Source: Tillus elongatus | Lineage: Eukaryota > Arthropoda > Insecta > Coleoptera > Cleridae | Reading direction: 5' to 3' | Length of the DNA: 64,000 bases | NCBI GenBank assembly: GCA_964006375.1 | Contig: OZ023264.1 | Coordinates: 14,518,225 to 14,582,224, forward strand | Shown here: positions 50,001-63,091 of the stretch, one piece after another | Numbering within the stretch: position 1 is the stretch's first letter | How the letters are laid out: every line of letters starts with the position of its first letter | Position numbers and translations under genes: made by a program | The notes under the pieces: model-generated | What the model saw: only the letters and a program-made list of their open reading frames with translations | Databases searched by the model: none | Told to the model about the DNA's origin: nothing

Positions 50001-50029
50001 GACGAGCTTGCGTTGGCTCCTTATGAGGA

Positions 50030-50560
50030 ACTAGGAATACCACGGCTTTGCGGGGGAGGTTTTTCAGGGCTACGTTGGGGATTCCATCGTATCCCGGAGC
50101 TTTCCTATTTGTTAATGATTTAATTATTTGGGAAACTTCTTCGAAAGTTGTGGGCTCGATAGTTGTGTCTGAGGTGGCGCTAAGCGCACTCTTGTCATAG
50201 CGATGCGTTCTTGCTACGTGCGACAGATCAACGTTGTTATAATTCGGGCTGAATTGCAACTCCAGATGATCTGCGAATGCAGTAGCTTTCTCAGCATCCG
50301 TGTATACGACACCGTTACGGCCGGGAAGTGGGGATATCGGAAGTTTTTGGGAGCGAAGGGCTTTAGCCATTTGCCACATGAAATTGTCTTGGGTATACAG
50401 GGTTTGCAGGCGCTTCCCCCAACGATTGTTGCGGAGTTCTTGTAGGGCGGATCGTCCTTGTTTGATGAGTCTGTTGTTTTTGTAGGTACAACTTGAGGAA
50501 AGACCTCTACTTTTTGGTTAATACCTACGCTTCTATAAAAATTAGAAATAAATACCAACG
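50030..50560 (-). mobile_element. Jockey-like LINE, start of RT
   Basis: - strand: NNRWGKRLQTLYTQDNFMW, QMAKALRSQKLPISPLPG, EKATAFADHLELQFSPN and LTNRKAPGYDGIPNVALKNL, the linker and first RT block of jockey elements. The frame runs straight into the Gypsy zinc knuckle, so a chimeric frame of 159 residues exists at 50379-49900. This is an accident of insertion. Confidence 0.8.
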
Positions 50561-50764
50561 AAACATTTTTGTTGGTCCCTGTATCAGGGACAAATGTTTT
50601 GTCTATTATTATTTTAGAATGACCTCAATGTGACTAATTGAAACTAATTGACCAATAACGCGTACAATTAAAACCAATATATTCTAGTTAATTATGTGAA
50701 ACTAATTATACATTATTACACGTAAAAAGCATTACTACACCAATATCAGTGCACTTTGAGAACC

Positions 50765-50840
50765 CAAATCACCACAACACATTAAAAAAAACCTGACGAT
50801 CGTTTCACTAACCAGGTTAGCGTCATCAGAGGATGAATAA
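50765..50840 (-). ncRNA. Hammerhead-like motif in a PLE terminal repeat
   Basis: ctgacgatcgtttcactaac caggttagcgtcatcagagg: the - strand core CTGATGA...GTTAGTGAAACGATCGTCAG. Stands 80 bp before a PLE RT fragment. Confidence 0.45.
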
Positions 50841-50879
50841 TTATAAACATTTTACATCTACAACTCTGCCTATATTTTT

Positions 50880-51440
50880 GTTTTTTGTCCGACGTACATT
50901 TGTTAAAAATGAATAATATAGATGAAGAAGTCTGCTGAGTATATAAATTTTACAAATCTTTGCATGAATCAGAATATTTTTCAATTTATTAATGAATTTT
51001 TTGAACAAACCCACGGCACAGCAATGGACAGCCCCCCTCTTTCCACATTCATTACAGATCTCTTCATGAATAGATTTGAAACAGACCTAGCAAACGAAAA
51101 TGACTATTTTCCTAGAGTATGATTTCGTTATGTGGACGATGTTTTTCAGTATTTAATAGAAATGTATACAAAAAGATGATTTTATTGCCAAATAAACAGT
51201 AAATGTGACTCCATTAAATTCACGCATGAAAAAAAAAATAATAACAAAGTACCTTTTTTTTATGTATTAGTCATTAGACATAGAAACACTTTAGAATTTG
51301 CTATCCACAGAAAGGAAACCTCTACCTACTGTGAGTTACATATCGATGGACTCACACCATAGTTTTGCACAAAAAAACAGTGAGTTTGAATTTTCTGGTT
51401 CATAGATTAATACAGTTTCGTTTAAATAAAGAAAGATACA
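50880..51440 (+). pseudogene. Penelope-like RT fragment
   Basis: + strand: NEFFEQTHGTAMDSPPLSTF, DLFMNRFETDL, then FRYVDDVF after a stop at 51120 and KFTHE/FAIHRK blocks. This is the core of a PLE RT with several stops. Confidence 0.8.
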
Positions 51441-51494
51441 ATAGATAACTTGAATATATCAAAAACGTAGCTAGGTCTAATGGTTACTCTGTCT

Positions 51495-51870
51495 GCTTAA
51501 TGGAGAAACTAGCCAATAAACATAAAACCACCAACAGTGCCCAACATCGCGCATAAAATGACGGATATCGTTTTCAAAACTAAAGAGGTACGAAAGATGC
51601 TCTCTTCTCTTAATACCAGGAAAGCCTCTGGCCTTGATAAGATCCCAGCAATTGTTCTCAAAAAATGCACCAGAACTTGCTTCTGTCTTGACTCGTCTGT
51701 TTCAGACATCTTACAATAGAGGCATATTCCCCAGTAACTGGAAAACTGCTCGAGTACAACCCGTCCCCAAGAAAGGGTCCAAAGCGCTTCCTAGCAACTA
51801 CAGGCCTATTTCTCTCCTTTCAGTCGTCTCTAAAGTGAGGGAAAAGTATCCCAAGGAGTACCAGCCTTAG
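51495..51870 (+). mobile_element. LINE RT fragment (first blocks)
   Basis: + strand LSSLNTRKASGLDKIPAIVL, then in another frame SNWKTARVQPVPKKGSKALP and SNYRPISLLSVVSKV. Truncated at about 51870, where an opposite-strand jockey fragment begins. Confidence 0.8.
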
Positions 51871-51959
51871 TCCATACCTCCGTCGGAAAGATTACACACA
51901 ATTACGTTTGGCTTTGAATGTTTCTTCCATTCTGTTTTTGCCGCGGGGGTGGTGTGGGT

Positions 51960-52730
51960 GGTGTGGGTGGTGGGGGTTAGCGGGTAAGCTTTGGACGCTT
52001 ATCCTTATATGGAAGTTGCTCATCGTAGGCGGTGGCACTACGGAGAAGAGCATGTGGGTGAGAAGCGGCTTTTGCGAACTGAGTTGTGGATAGTTGAGTT
52101 ATAAACTCAAGTATCGAAGGCATTTCTAGATCAGAGTGAATCTGACTGTTTCTGACAAACCATGGCGCTCCGGTAACCATTCTCAGAATTTTATTCTGGA
52201 TGATTTAAAGGGTCTTGATGTGTGTTGCGGCCGCGGTGGCCAATGCAGGGGATGCATAGGTCAAGGCTGGCCGGATGATGACTTTGTACATGAGCAATTT
52301 ATTGTTCATGGACAAATTGGAATTTCTATTTAGAAGGGGGAACAGCTTCGAGATGAACATCGAGGCTTTTTTTCGGGCGTGATCGACATGGGGCCGCCAT
52401 GTTTAAGTGTTTGTCGAGGAAAACCCTGAGGTATTTGGCGGAATCTTGCCAGAAAATTAGACGGTTGTCTAATGATACGTGTTCGTAAGGTGTGTGTTTC
52501 CTTTTGGAAAATAGGACTGCTGAACATTTATCGGGGTTTATGGCTAGACAGGAATTTCTATACCAGCCTTGCAGCTCAACTACGTCGGTCTGAAGTCGTT
52601 TATTATCCTCGGCTGAGTGGAGATGCTGAGGATGGTAGTGTCGTTTACGTACAGTGCGTATGTCACGTTTAGGAGGGCGGTCGGAATGTCTGCGACGAAT
52701 ATATCGTACAGCAAAGGGGGGATAGCATGT
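51960..52730 (-). mobile_element. Jockey-like LINE, RT thumb and C-terminus
   Basis: - strand: a decayed catalytic box (ALYVNDTTILS), then MYKVIIRPALTYASPALATA, LRMVTGAPWFVRNSQIHSDL and the C-terminal HPHALLRS. Stops are present in the RT part. Confidence 0.8.
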
Positions 52731-52867
52731 ATGAAGAAATTTAATGAGTAAAGTGATAACGAAATCTATGTTATTTGCCTGTATTATTGGATATATACCT
52801 GGATCTTGGCAGTGGTCTATTTTATATGATTGAAGTAAGTTTCATTTATTTTAGAAATTTCGGAATC

Positions 52868-52884
52868 TCTCTCTCTCTCTCTCG

Positions 52885-52959
<75 letters not shown>
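52868..52959. repeat. (TC)n-(TA)n microsatellite
   Basis: Eight TC units, then about 37 TA units. Confidence 0.97.
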
Positions 52960-52966
<7 letters not shown>

Positions 52967-52982
52967 TAATAATAATAAAAAT

Positions 52983-53500
52983 CTCGGGACGCAGCAAGTG
53001 CGTTATGGTAGCGAATTTTCTTTAAAATATTTTAATAGCAAATGTCTTTCTTTGATGAAAGCAGGCATCAAACTTGGTTGTCTATATAGTAGAAACAATA
53101 TACCATATTTCATTGAAATAAATTTATTGTTTGAAAATATATAAACATTTTTCAAAAGTCTAGATGCAGCAAATGTGTTATTGAAGTGATTTTCCATAAA
53201 AATGTTTTTAATAGCAAATGCGAGCAGGCATCAATCTGATTATCGGTATAGCCTATGTAGTAGAAACAATGTACTATATTTTATCAGAATTACTTATGGT
53301 TTGAAAATATACAAAAATTTTCCGAAAATAAACTTAAATGTTGGTTTTCTATCCAACAAAGCTTACGTTAATAGCAAATTGAGTTATTGAAATTTAAAGG
53401 ATTTAATGAAACTTTGATAAATTTGCAGATTAGCACCCGAACGCTTTTCAACAAATTGTTTTCAGAAACATTACTAGGACCTCACCTGCAGGTTTCTGAA
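52983..53500 (+). repeat. DR2 copies, two abutting
   Basis: cgggacgcagcaagtgcgtt at 52985 and gtctagatgcagcaaatgtg at 53158, each followed by the same body (atagcaaatg, gtagaaacaat, tgaaaatatac). Confidence 0.8.
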
Positions 53501-54440
53501 CAGTTTTTTGAAAAACGTTCGGGAGCTAAACTGCATTTTTACCGAAAATTTGCCACCAAAACGCACTTACTGCGTCCAGATTTTTTTCTTACAAACGCAT
53601 CATATTTTCGATAAAAAATGCAAAAATGCATTAACGAATTTGTTCTAAGAAAATTAGTTTTAAAAAAATTATACACCCCTACTCACTCCTGGTCCCGTAA
53701 CTTCCTTGGGGAGTGTGAACAAGAAATTTTTCTTGGGGTTTGTGGATCCAGAGGGGTGGGGGCTTAGGCAGGTTTCTGAAAACAGTTTTTTGAAAAGCGT
53801 TCGGGAGCTAAACTGCAAATTTATCGAAAATTCGCTACCAAAACGCACTTACTGCGTCCAGATTTTTTTCTTACAAACGCATCATATTTCGACAAAAAAT
53901 GGAAAAATGCATTCACGAATTTGCTCTACAAAAATTAGCTAAAAAAATTATGCACCCCTACTCACTCCTGGTCCCGTAACTTCCTTGGGGAGTGTGAACA
54001 AGAAATTTTTCTTGGGGTTTGTGAATCCAGGGGGAGCCCTAGGTAGGTTTCTGAAAACAGTGTTTTGAAAAGCGTTCGGCAGCTAAACTGCAAATTTACC
54101 GAAAATTCGCTACCAAAACGCACTTACTGCGTCCAGATTTTTTTTCTTATAAACGCATCATATTTCGATAAAAAATGCAAAATTGCATTAACGAATTTGT
54201 TCTAAAAAAATTATGCACCCCTACTCACTCCTGGTCCCGTAACTTCCTTGGGGAGTGTGAACAAGAAATTTTTCTTGGGGTTTGTGGATCCGGGGGGGGG
54301 GGGGGTCTAGGCAGGTTTCTGAAAACAGTGTTTTGAATAGCGTTCGGGAGTTAAACTGCAAATTTATCGAAAGTCGCTACCAAAACGCACTTACTGCGTC
54401 CAGATTTTTTTTAAAATAAACGCATCATATTTCGATAAAA
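53490..54440 (+). repeat. Four-copy tandem repeat, period 268-282 bp
   Basis: gttcggg(a/c)g(c/t)taaactgc starts at 53517, 53799, 54074 and 54342. Each unit has accaaaacgcacttactgcg tccag, an aaaaaatgcaaaaatgcatt palindrome, actcctggtcccgtaacttc and cttggggtttgtg. Each unit thus contains one inverted DR2 terminal motif. Confidence 0.92.
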
Positions 54441-55200
<760 letters not shown>

Positions 55201-55246
55201 ACAGATCTCCCCATAAGCGAATTTAAAAAAAAAAAATTCGCTACAA

Positions 55247-56084
<838 letters not shown>

Positions 56085-56089
56085 ACACA

Positions 56090-56160
56090 GATCTCCTCAT
56101 TAGTGATTTTTTTAAAGAAAATTCACTAAAAAGCCAATTTACAGCCAACGTTTTCTACAA
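56090..56160 (+). repeat. DR1 end with palindrome
   Basis: gatctcctcattagtgattt tttaaagaaaattcactaa, immediately after (TA)n. Confidence 0.75.
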
Positions 56161-56235
56161 AAAATACATTAAAAATTTTTCTATGTAACCCAAAGGATAA
56201 ATATAAAACCACAGAAATGTCGGGAATCTATGAAA

Positions 56236-56520
56236 TAGGTTTAAGAATTGCGAACTTAAATATGGTGGGCAAACTAAAATAACTATTGAAACTAGATTTA
56301 AAGAACATTTAGCGCAACTGAGATATGCCACTATTGATAAATCATGTATTGCTCAGCATATCTGGGTTAATAATCATCATGTACATAAAGAAAATATTTT
56401 GTAATTATAGCGATTTAAGACTCAACAGTGGGGGGTCTGTCTGTATATCTTCCTGGAGGACGCTCTTCGCAACTGCTTGGCAACTAATATATAACTAGTA
56501 GTTCTAGTCTTTATTCACTT
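56236..56520 (+). pseudogene. Penelope-like GIY-YIG endonuclease fragment
   Basis: + strand GGQTKITIETRFKEHLAQLR, YATIDKSCIAQHIWVNNHHV, then stops. This is the GIY-YIG nuclease C-terminal of PLE ORFs and is followed by its terminal repeat with a hammerhead-like core. Confidence 0.8.
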
Positions 56521-56524
56521 AGTT

Positions 56525-56580
56525 TATTCATCCCTCTGATGACGCTAACTGTGTTAGCGAAACGATCGTCAGATCTAAAA
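56525..56580 (+). ncRNA. Hammerhead-ribozyme-like motif after PLE ORF
   Basis: CTGATGA (56536-56542), CGCTAAC/GTTAGCG stem with TGT loop, GAAA (56559-56562), CGATCG, cleavage triplet GTC ending at 56570. On the same strand as the PLE ORF, as expected for PLE terminal repeats. A short stem I (CT/AG) is visible. Confidence 0.5.
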
Positions 56581-56734
56581 ACTGCATTGTGATAAATTTG
56601 GTTCTCCAAATTGTACTTATCGGTTCTCCAAATTGTTCTCTTCACTCATTGAATAATTGTTTAACGAAATTTTAATATAGTCCATAATTTTGTCAATGTG
56701 TGTGTATAATATTCTTATCCATATAATAAACATA

Positions 56735-57132
56735 AAACTCTAGACGCAGCAAGTGCGTTATGGAAGTGAATTTTCATAAAAATCAATTTGGTTACCGGTA
56801 TAACCTATATAGTAGGAACAATGTACCTATCAAAATAATTATTTGAAAATGTACAAAAATGTTCCGAAAATAAACTTTAAACGTTTCTGAGAAAACTAGT
56901 CTTCTAGACAATGAACCTTAGGTTAATAGCAAATTGAGTTATTGAAATTTGAAACATTTAATGAAAATTCGCTACCAAAACGCCCTTGCCGCGTTTATAC
57001 AAAAATTTTCCGAAAATAAAGTTAAATGTTGGTTTCCTAACCAACAAAACTTAGGTTAATAGCAAATTGAGTTATTCAAATTTGAAGGATTTAATGAAAA
57101 TTCGCTACCAAAACGCTCTGACTGCGTCCAGA
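56735..57132 (+). repeat. DR2 MITE-like copy plus an extra terminal unit
   Basis: ctagacgcagcaagtgcgtt (56739) to the inverted end aaacgcccttgccgcgt (56994) makes a 255-bp TIR unit like 12785-13091. A further copy of the right half ends at ctgactgcgtccag (57132). Confidence 0.8.
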
Positions 57133-57776
57133 TTTATTTATTTCAAACATGCATCATATTTCGATAAAAAATGCTAAAATGCAGTAACGAATTTGTTTTA
57201 CAAAAATTAGCTAAAAATTATAGACCGTTAAACCATAAACTTCACTAAACCTACAGCGAAAGCATCAACTTAACTAAACCGGCAGCCAAAGCATCAGAGC
57301 AAGGGTCTATTTGAAATGAATTTTCTGTAAACATTTTAGTAAAATGAAGGTCAATGACGGTTGAATCTGAAACTTAAGGGTTCGCAGAACACTCTTCTTG
57401 CAACATTTTCTTTTCACAATGCGTATTTGTTTCACGTTCTTTGCCTAAACATCGCCAATTTTGACGTTTTAAATTGAGTTTGACGTTTTGAGGAAAACTC
57501 CAAAATTTGTTTCTTTAGATGCCCGCAACTTTTTGTCCTTAAACTTAGAGACCTAAATTTTGGTACATGGTTCACTCTTTATAATACAAATACGCGTACC
57601 AATTTATGTTGCCCTCACTTTGTTATTTCCAGGGATATAATTTTTTTTAGAAAGAAAACACAAAATTTTCCGCGAAAACCTGGTCCGATTTTCCTGGCCA
57701 ACGAACTTATCCAAGCCACTTGCAAAAGGAAGGTATTCACCAAATTTGATCAAGATCGGTCCATTATTTTTTGAGA
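57133..57776 (+). repeat. Dispersed repeat DR3, copy 2
   Basis: Same order of landmarks as 54441-55079, ending ccattattttttgag and then directly agaaaattcactaa (no TA tract). Confidence 0.85.
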
Positions 57777-57949
57777 GAAAATTCACTAAAAAAAGAAAAC
57801 TTGAATCACCAACGATTTATGGGCCAGCCTGTAATTGTAGAATTTTTTTAAGATGCAGCTCAAGACACCCTATAATTAATGTATACAATTTTTTTCGTAT
57901 CGTGCATAATAACGGATATATTGAACTTTAGAGATTTTTTACGAAAATT

Positions 57950-58516
57950 CGACACAAATGATATACCATTAACCGATAAACTCTATAGCCAACACTATTG
58001 CCAAATCATCAGAGAAAGGGTCTATTTGAAATGCATTTCTGGAAATATTTTAGTAAAATGAAGGACAATGACGATTGAAACTAAGACTTCAGGCTTTGTA
58101 AAACATTCTTCTTGAGACATTTTCCTTCCATAGCTCATATTAATTTCAGGTTCATTGCCTAAATATTACCAATTTTGACGTTTAAAATCACGACTTTGAC
58201 GTTTTGAGGAAAACACATTTATTTTTCTTTATATGCCTGTAATTTTTTGTCCTTTAACCTACAGAGCTAAATTTGGTAGATAACTTACCTATAATGATAT
58301 AAACCCGCGTATGAAATTTGGTTGCCCTTACTTTGTTAATTTTGGAGATATAAATTTTTTTCGATTTTTTTCGAAAGAAATCACAAAATTTTCCGGGAAA
58401 ACCTCGACGGATTTTCCTGGCTAACGAACTTATCCAAGCCACTTGCGAAAGAAAGGAACTCACCAAGTTTAATCAAAATCCGTCCATTATTTTTTTAGTT
58501 ATAGGTGTGACACAAA

Positions 58517-58581
<65 letters not shown>
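57950..58581 (+). repeat. Dispersed repeat DR3, copy 3, with (TA)n
   Basis: agagaaagggtctatttgaa, gacgttttgaggaaaacac, ttcctggctaacgaacttat; (TA)n at 58520-58581. Confidence 0.85.
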
Positions 58582-58582
<1 letters not shown>

Positions 58583-58586
<4 letters not shown>

Positions 58587-58720
58587 GAAACCGAACTCGG
58601 ATTTGGGTTCCAGGGGTCCTAAATAGTGCACATTTGAAGAAATTTTTTCAAAATTCAAAAGTCGGGATCTTCTCATTAGTGAATTTTTTTTTAAGAAAAT
58701 TCACTAATAAATTGGACAAG
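58583..58720 (+). repeat. DR1 end with palindrome
   Basis: ccgaactcggatttgggttc, then ctcattagtgaatttttttt taagaaaattcactaataa. Confidence 0.75.
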
Positions 58721-58879
58721 TTCACTAAAATCATTAAATTTTGGTCTCACTAATCTGCAATATATAAAACTTTAGTCAAATTATTTAGGAATACCTATAT
58801 AAATTGAGGTTTACAAAAAACATTCGTCTGAATTTGGATGATATTAAATAAATTATTAATAGCATCGTTTTAATTTAAA

Positions 58880-59334
58880 AACTCGGGACGCAGCAAGTGC
58901 GTTATGGTAGTGAATTTTTATTAAATGCTTCAAATTTAAATAACTCAATTTTCTATAAACTTAGAGAGTTTAATTTCAATACGTAGTAAGGTTTTTCCTA
59001 AGGCAAGATATCCACAAAATTTCATTAAAATAACTTTGTAATTTTCGGAGAAAAAAATTTTTTTCGAAAGAAAATTTAAAATTTGAGTAACTCAATTTTC
59101 TCTAAACTTAGAAAGTTGAATTTTGGTACGTAGTAAGGTTGAGGCAACATATATAGTAAATTTCATTGAAACAGCTTTGTTACTTTCGGAGAAAAAAATT
59201 TTTTTCGAAAGAAAACTCAAAATTTTTCCGGAAAACCCCGTCTGATTTTTCTGGATAACGAACTCATCCAAGCCATTAATAAAAGACAGGCACTTGCCAA
59301 GTTTCATCGAAATCGGTTAATTATTTTTTGAGTT

Positions 59335-59420
<86 letters not shown>
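58880..59420 (+). repeat. DR2 copy with internal (TA)n
   Basis: ctcgggacgcagcaagtgcg at 58881, two repeats of the aactcaattttctntaaact block, aacgaactcatccaagccat, ttgagttatca, then (TA)n 59337-59420. Confidence 0.85.
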
Positions 59421-59423
<3 letters not shown>

Positions 59424-59879
59424 ATATAAAAATTAAACCTATTTACAAATGAACTTTAATAAGATATTATGCTGTGACAATACCTCTCTCAAGCACCCTA
59501 AAATATAATCAAAATGTGCACAGTTATATATGTTTTATTTCTTTTTCCCTTGTCTTAATACACTACATATTTTATGACAATCGATTTAATTTACTTATTT
59601 GATTTCATAAATAGTCGGTTAATAGTGACTTGGAATGAAGTAGACACCACATCTTCAAACATATTAAGAGAATATGAGTAAATCAACAGCAACTGGGAAT
59701 GAATTCGGTCAGTCGCCCAGCCACGTGGTTAAAAAACACTGTTTGTATGATGGTTACAACTCTAGATCTAAATAAAAGGACTGTAACAGAGGCAGAAGCA
59801 GAAGTCAATGGAAGGTTGATGAATGAATCTCATGAGTCAATAAGAAAAGCATTGACTAACCAACAGCAACCACATACTT
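59421..59879. other. Unassigned DNA
   Basis: No recognised gene or element. A 68-codon frame at 59699-59905 runs into a repeat and has no motif support. Confidence 0.5.
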
Positions 59880-60395
<516 letters not shown>

Positions 60396-60667
60396 ACCAC
60401 AATAATCTATTTACTTTTTATGCGGTATCATAATAATTCGGGAATAATAGATTGATTTTGATCAAGGTAAAAGTGCAACAAAAATAGCAACTCAGTTGTC
60501 GACAATAAATGGGGCATGCAGGCAATGAAATATCACTAGTTTACGGTGTACGTTATCTCTAATTATGTTAATAGATTCTACAATAGGCAACTAAATAATG
60601 TTTCTATGCCTCTATGCGGCTTTCCATTGCATTAAAAAAGTACATACATCGGTTCCAAACAAAAGTT

Positions 60668-60742
60668 ATGTGGTACACCGTGTTCTGCATCACATTTGTT
60701 GTTCCAACCAATGCTCAAGACTGCAAGACTGCATCTCAAAAG
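60668..60742 (+). CDS. Secreted cysteine-rich protein, exon 1 (signal peptide)
   Basis: ATG in aaaagttATGTGG starts MWYTVFCITFVVPTNAQDC, a short but clear signal peptide with likely cleavage after NA. The exon ends CAAAAG|gtacga at phase 0. Exon 2 (63925-63982) begins at phase 0 with a codon for Cys. The combined mature start has the spacing C-x6-C-x5-CC-x2-CC-x4-C, as in small disulfide-rich secreted proteins of insects. Function unknown: it could be a knottin-like, defence or cuticular peptide. The intron is 3.2 kb and holds half a Gypsy element. An ATG in another frame at 60598 lies upstream if the transcript starts that early. Confidence 0.65.
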
Positions 60743-60796
60743 GTACGAACTATGCATTTTCTTTCATAAAGGAGTTTACGATTTTATTTTAAAAAC

Positions 60797-61056
60797 TAGC
60801 TGGCCCGACAGACGTTGTCCTGTCCAAATTTCAATATGTCAAACGACATTTGCCCACGTAGCGAAATAAATCGGAGAAAAAAGCACATTAAGTTTTCCCG
60901 AATTTTCCAGTTTTCCACGCCACTTTGCCAATTTTTCTTTACCTATAAGCCTTATTCTGACTATATTACGAACATTTGAAAAATAAAATTAGCCAAATCG
61001 GTCCAGCTGTTCTCAAGTGATGCGCTTACCAAGGAAGAGCATTTAAATTTTTATAC
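60797..61056 (+). repeat. Dispersed repeat of unknown class
   Basis: agctggcccgacagacgttg tcctgtcc at the start and aaatcggtccagctgttctc near the end look like a repeat type common in insect genomes. I cannot name its class. It abuts a mariner end. Confidence 0.4.
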
Positions 61057-61300
61057 AGGCTGGCGCATTGAAAACGAAACAGACCGATTTGCGTCCAGAT
61101 ATATGTATTTTTAAGAAACGCTGAAACACCTCAATTTGAATATTGAGAGGGACATGTTTTGACATAAAACTCAACTTTGTCACATCAACCACTTAAGGGT
61201 GGTGATAACAATCCTTATATTTTAAATAGTGAACATGGGTCGTGTGTTGCATCATTTAAAAGCTCTTTCTTTTCTGAATTCAGCACACAAATCTGCCAGG
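61057..61300 (+). repeat. Solo mariner-type terminal region
   Basis: caggctggcgcattgaaaac gaaacagaccgattt is the reverse complement of 15140-15183, and homology continues inward to gaattcagcacaca. No transposase remains; Gypsy sequence follows directly. Confidence 0.8.
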
Positions 61301-61438
61301 CGACATTATTATTTCTTCACCGCCGATAGTCAGGATGTTAGTGCCAAGATCAAGTTTAGCTCACTGACCCTGAAGTATGTCCAAGCCAATTATAATCGGG
61401 TCTGATATGGCGGCGACTATGGCTCTCTGCTTTGTCTT

Positions 61439-61849
61439 TCATGTCCCAATTTGCAGCTCGACGTCAGTTTCGCCAAATACCTGGATCCGATCACCACCGG
61501 CTGCATTTACTCTGTACACTCTGTCTGGCTCTCTTACTCGCCATCTTGGAACCATGTCGCGGCGAATTATCGTCCTAGGTGCGCCTGTGTCGACGACCAT
61601 CTGGGTCTTATTACCGCTTACGCATCCGTCTGCAATGAGAGCGCTGCCAGAATCGCTAATCCGAGAAATGGTTACCGGTCTTAGCTTCACTTTCCCCCTT
61701 GCGCGTGATTTTAGAGCCCAACATTCGACCCTTATATGTCCCACCTTGCCGCAGTTCCAGCAGCGCAAGAGATTTGCACGGTGAGCTCTTATTGGGTGTC
61801 CTTGAGACGTCTGCCTTATTTGTTCTGCTATTTTTGCCAGTAGCTGCAT
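61439..61849 (-). CDS. Gypsy zinc knuckle and protease fragment
   Basis: 136 residues open: CWNCGKVGHIRVEC knuckle, MVVDTGAPRTIIRRDMVP with the DTG protease site, and FGETDVELQIG. The frame differs from gag (frameshift at about 61860), then truncation. The matching region of the other copy is 49323-50000. Confidence 0.85.
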   Translation of the reverse strand: MQLLAKIAEQIRQTSQGHPIRAHRANLLRCWNCGKVGHIRVECWALKSRARGKVKLRPVTISRISDSGSALIADGCVSGNKTQMVVDTGAPRTIIRRDMVPRWRVREPDRVYRVNAAGGDRIQVFGETDVELQIGT

Positions 61850-61873
61850 GATCTTGGATGGATCTGTTTTATT

Positions 61874-62878
61874 TTATTCTTGGACTTGAAGACTGCGAAC
61901 TTTCACATGACTTTCTGACGCTTGCTTTACCGCTTCAAACTCCAAGGAATGTGCCAAAGCATTGTTCAAGTTTTTGTGTCTCGCCATCCTCAGCGCCTGT
62001 TGCGTGTCGGTATCTCTGATGCCGTCAATGAATGTGTGCAGCGACAGCTGGTTTAAAAACTCTATCGGAGCTATGGGGTAGGCTAATCGTGTCAGTCTGA
62101 CAACGTCGGCGTGGAGATGTTGGGGACTTTCGCCCGATTTCTGACAAAGATTTTTCAACTGCAATCGATACAGCTGCTGTAAATGCTGGTCGCCAAACCT
62201 CATCTCTAATTGATGTTTAATGCTGTCAAAACTCAACGGTTCTTCCCTGGGAATACCTTGGAGCACATCGAGGGCATCTCCTCTGAGAGCTACTATTAAC
62301 GAGTTCAGGGTCGCTTTCTCTCTCTCCCCCCAACCATTTGCTGTAGCAGCGGCTTCGAACTGGCGTAGATAAATACCCCATGGGACTGAGCTATCAAATG
62401 TGGGGACCTTAATTCTTACGACCGGGCTATCTTCGAATCTGATGTTTCCCTTGGCTAGGGTATCACACCTATTTTCTAGTGTTTGCATTTTCTGCTGAAC
62501 TTCTTTTTGTATACTCGTCAGTTTGTCATGTACATCGTCGCTGATACCATTTACTCGACATTCTACTTGTTGGAAGATGTCGTCTTTTACCTGCTTCATA
62601 CGTTCGTCCACACACGAAGTAATATTCTCAATTCTGCTGGGTTGTTCTTGCAGAATTTTCTTTGTTTCGTCATCTCTTCTTCTGGTTTCTTCATCTCTTT
62701 TTCTCGTTTCTTCTTTGGATTCTTCGTCTCTTTTTCTGGGCTCTTCATATCTTTTTCTCATTTCTTCTTTGGCTTCTTCGTCTCCTTTTCTCAGCTCTTC
62801 TTTAAGCTCTTCATCGCTTTTTCTGGCTTCTTCATCTCTTTTTCTTGCTTCTTCTTTCATTTCTTTAATAGATTCCAA
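61874..62878 (-). CDS. gag: Gypsy gag protein, intact frame
   Basis: 334 residues, no stop. Residues 1-75 are a charged coiled coil built on repeats of EEARKRDEE type. Residues 150-300 form the retrotransposon gag domain (IKVPTFDSSVPWGIYLRQFE, LRGDALDVLQGIP, FGDQHLQQLYRLQL, SLHTFIDGIRD). The Cys knuckle follows in another frame (61849). The open frame suggests a fairly recent insertion, but the element is cut and cannot move on its own. Confidence 0.85.
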   Translation of the reverse strand: MESIKEMKEEARKRDEEARKSDEELKEELRKGDEEAKEEMRKRYEEPRKRDEESKEETRKRDEETRRRDDETKKILQEQPSRIENITSCVDERMKQVKDDIFQQVECRVNGISDDVHDKLTSIQKEVQQKMQTLENRCDTLAKGNIRFEDSPVVRIKVPTFDSSVPWGIYLRQFEAAATANGWGEREKATLNSLIVALRGDALDVLQGIPREEPLSFDSIKHQLEMRFGDQHLQQLYRLQLKNLCQKSGESPQHLHADVVRLTRLAYPIAPIEFLNQLSLHTFIDGIRDTDTQQALRMARHKNLNNALAHSLEFEAVKQASESHVKVRSLQVQE

Positions 62879-63091
62879 TAGCTAGGCGTCCATATTGGCT
62901 GTTGCGCTACGTGTCTTAGGCATAACGTACTTAAAGCTGGTACACAGTTTATTCTGTTTAAAGAACACACCCAGTTATGAATTACTTCTGACACTGATCT
63001 TTCAGAAATTCTAGAAATTTCCACGTTGTTCAACGAATATTCTGGAAAATATTTCCCCTAGCAGCTTGAAAATCCCACTTCTGACACCAGT

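Larger units (their letters stand above)
45922..50025 (-). mobile_element. Ty3/Gypsy retrotransposon, 5'-truncated
   Basis: On the - strand: gag zinc knuckle (about 50000), protease, RT, RNase H, integrase, polypurine tract, then a 439-bp 3' LTR. The gag body and 5' LTR are missing; the left-hand join at about 50025 is to a jockey-like LINE. Pol is broken into about ten frames, so it is not autonomous. A second, complementary fragment of a related copy stands at 61310-63464. Confidence 0.92.

Noticed and set aside
60598..60792. 64-residue protein starting MFLCLYAAF
   Set aside because: It ignores the donor at 60743 and competes with the phase-matched signal-peptide frame starting at 60668.
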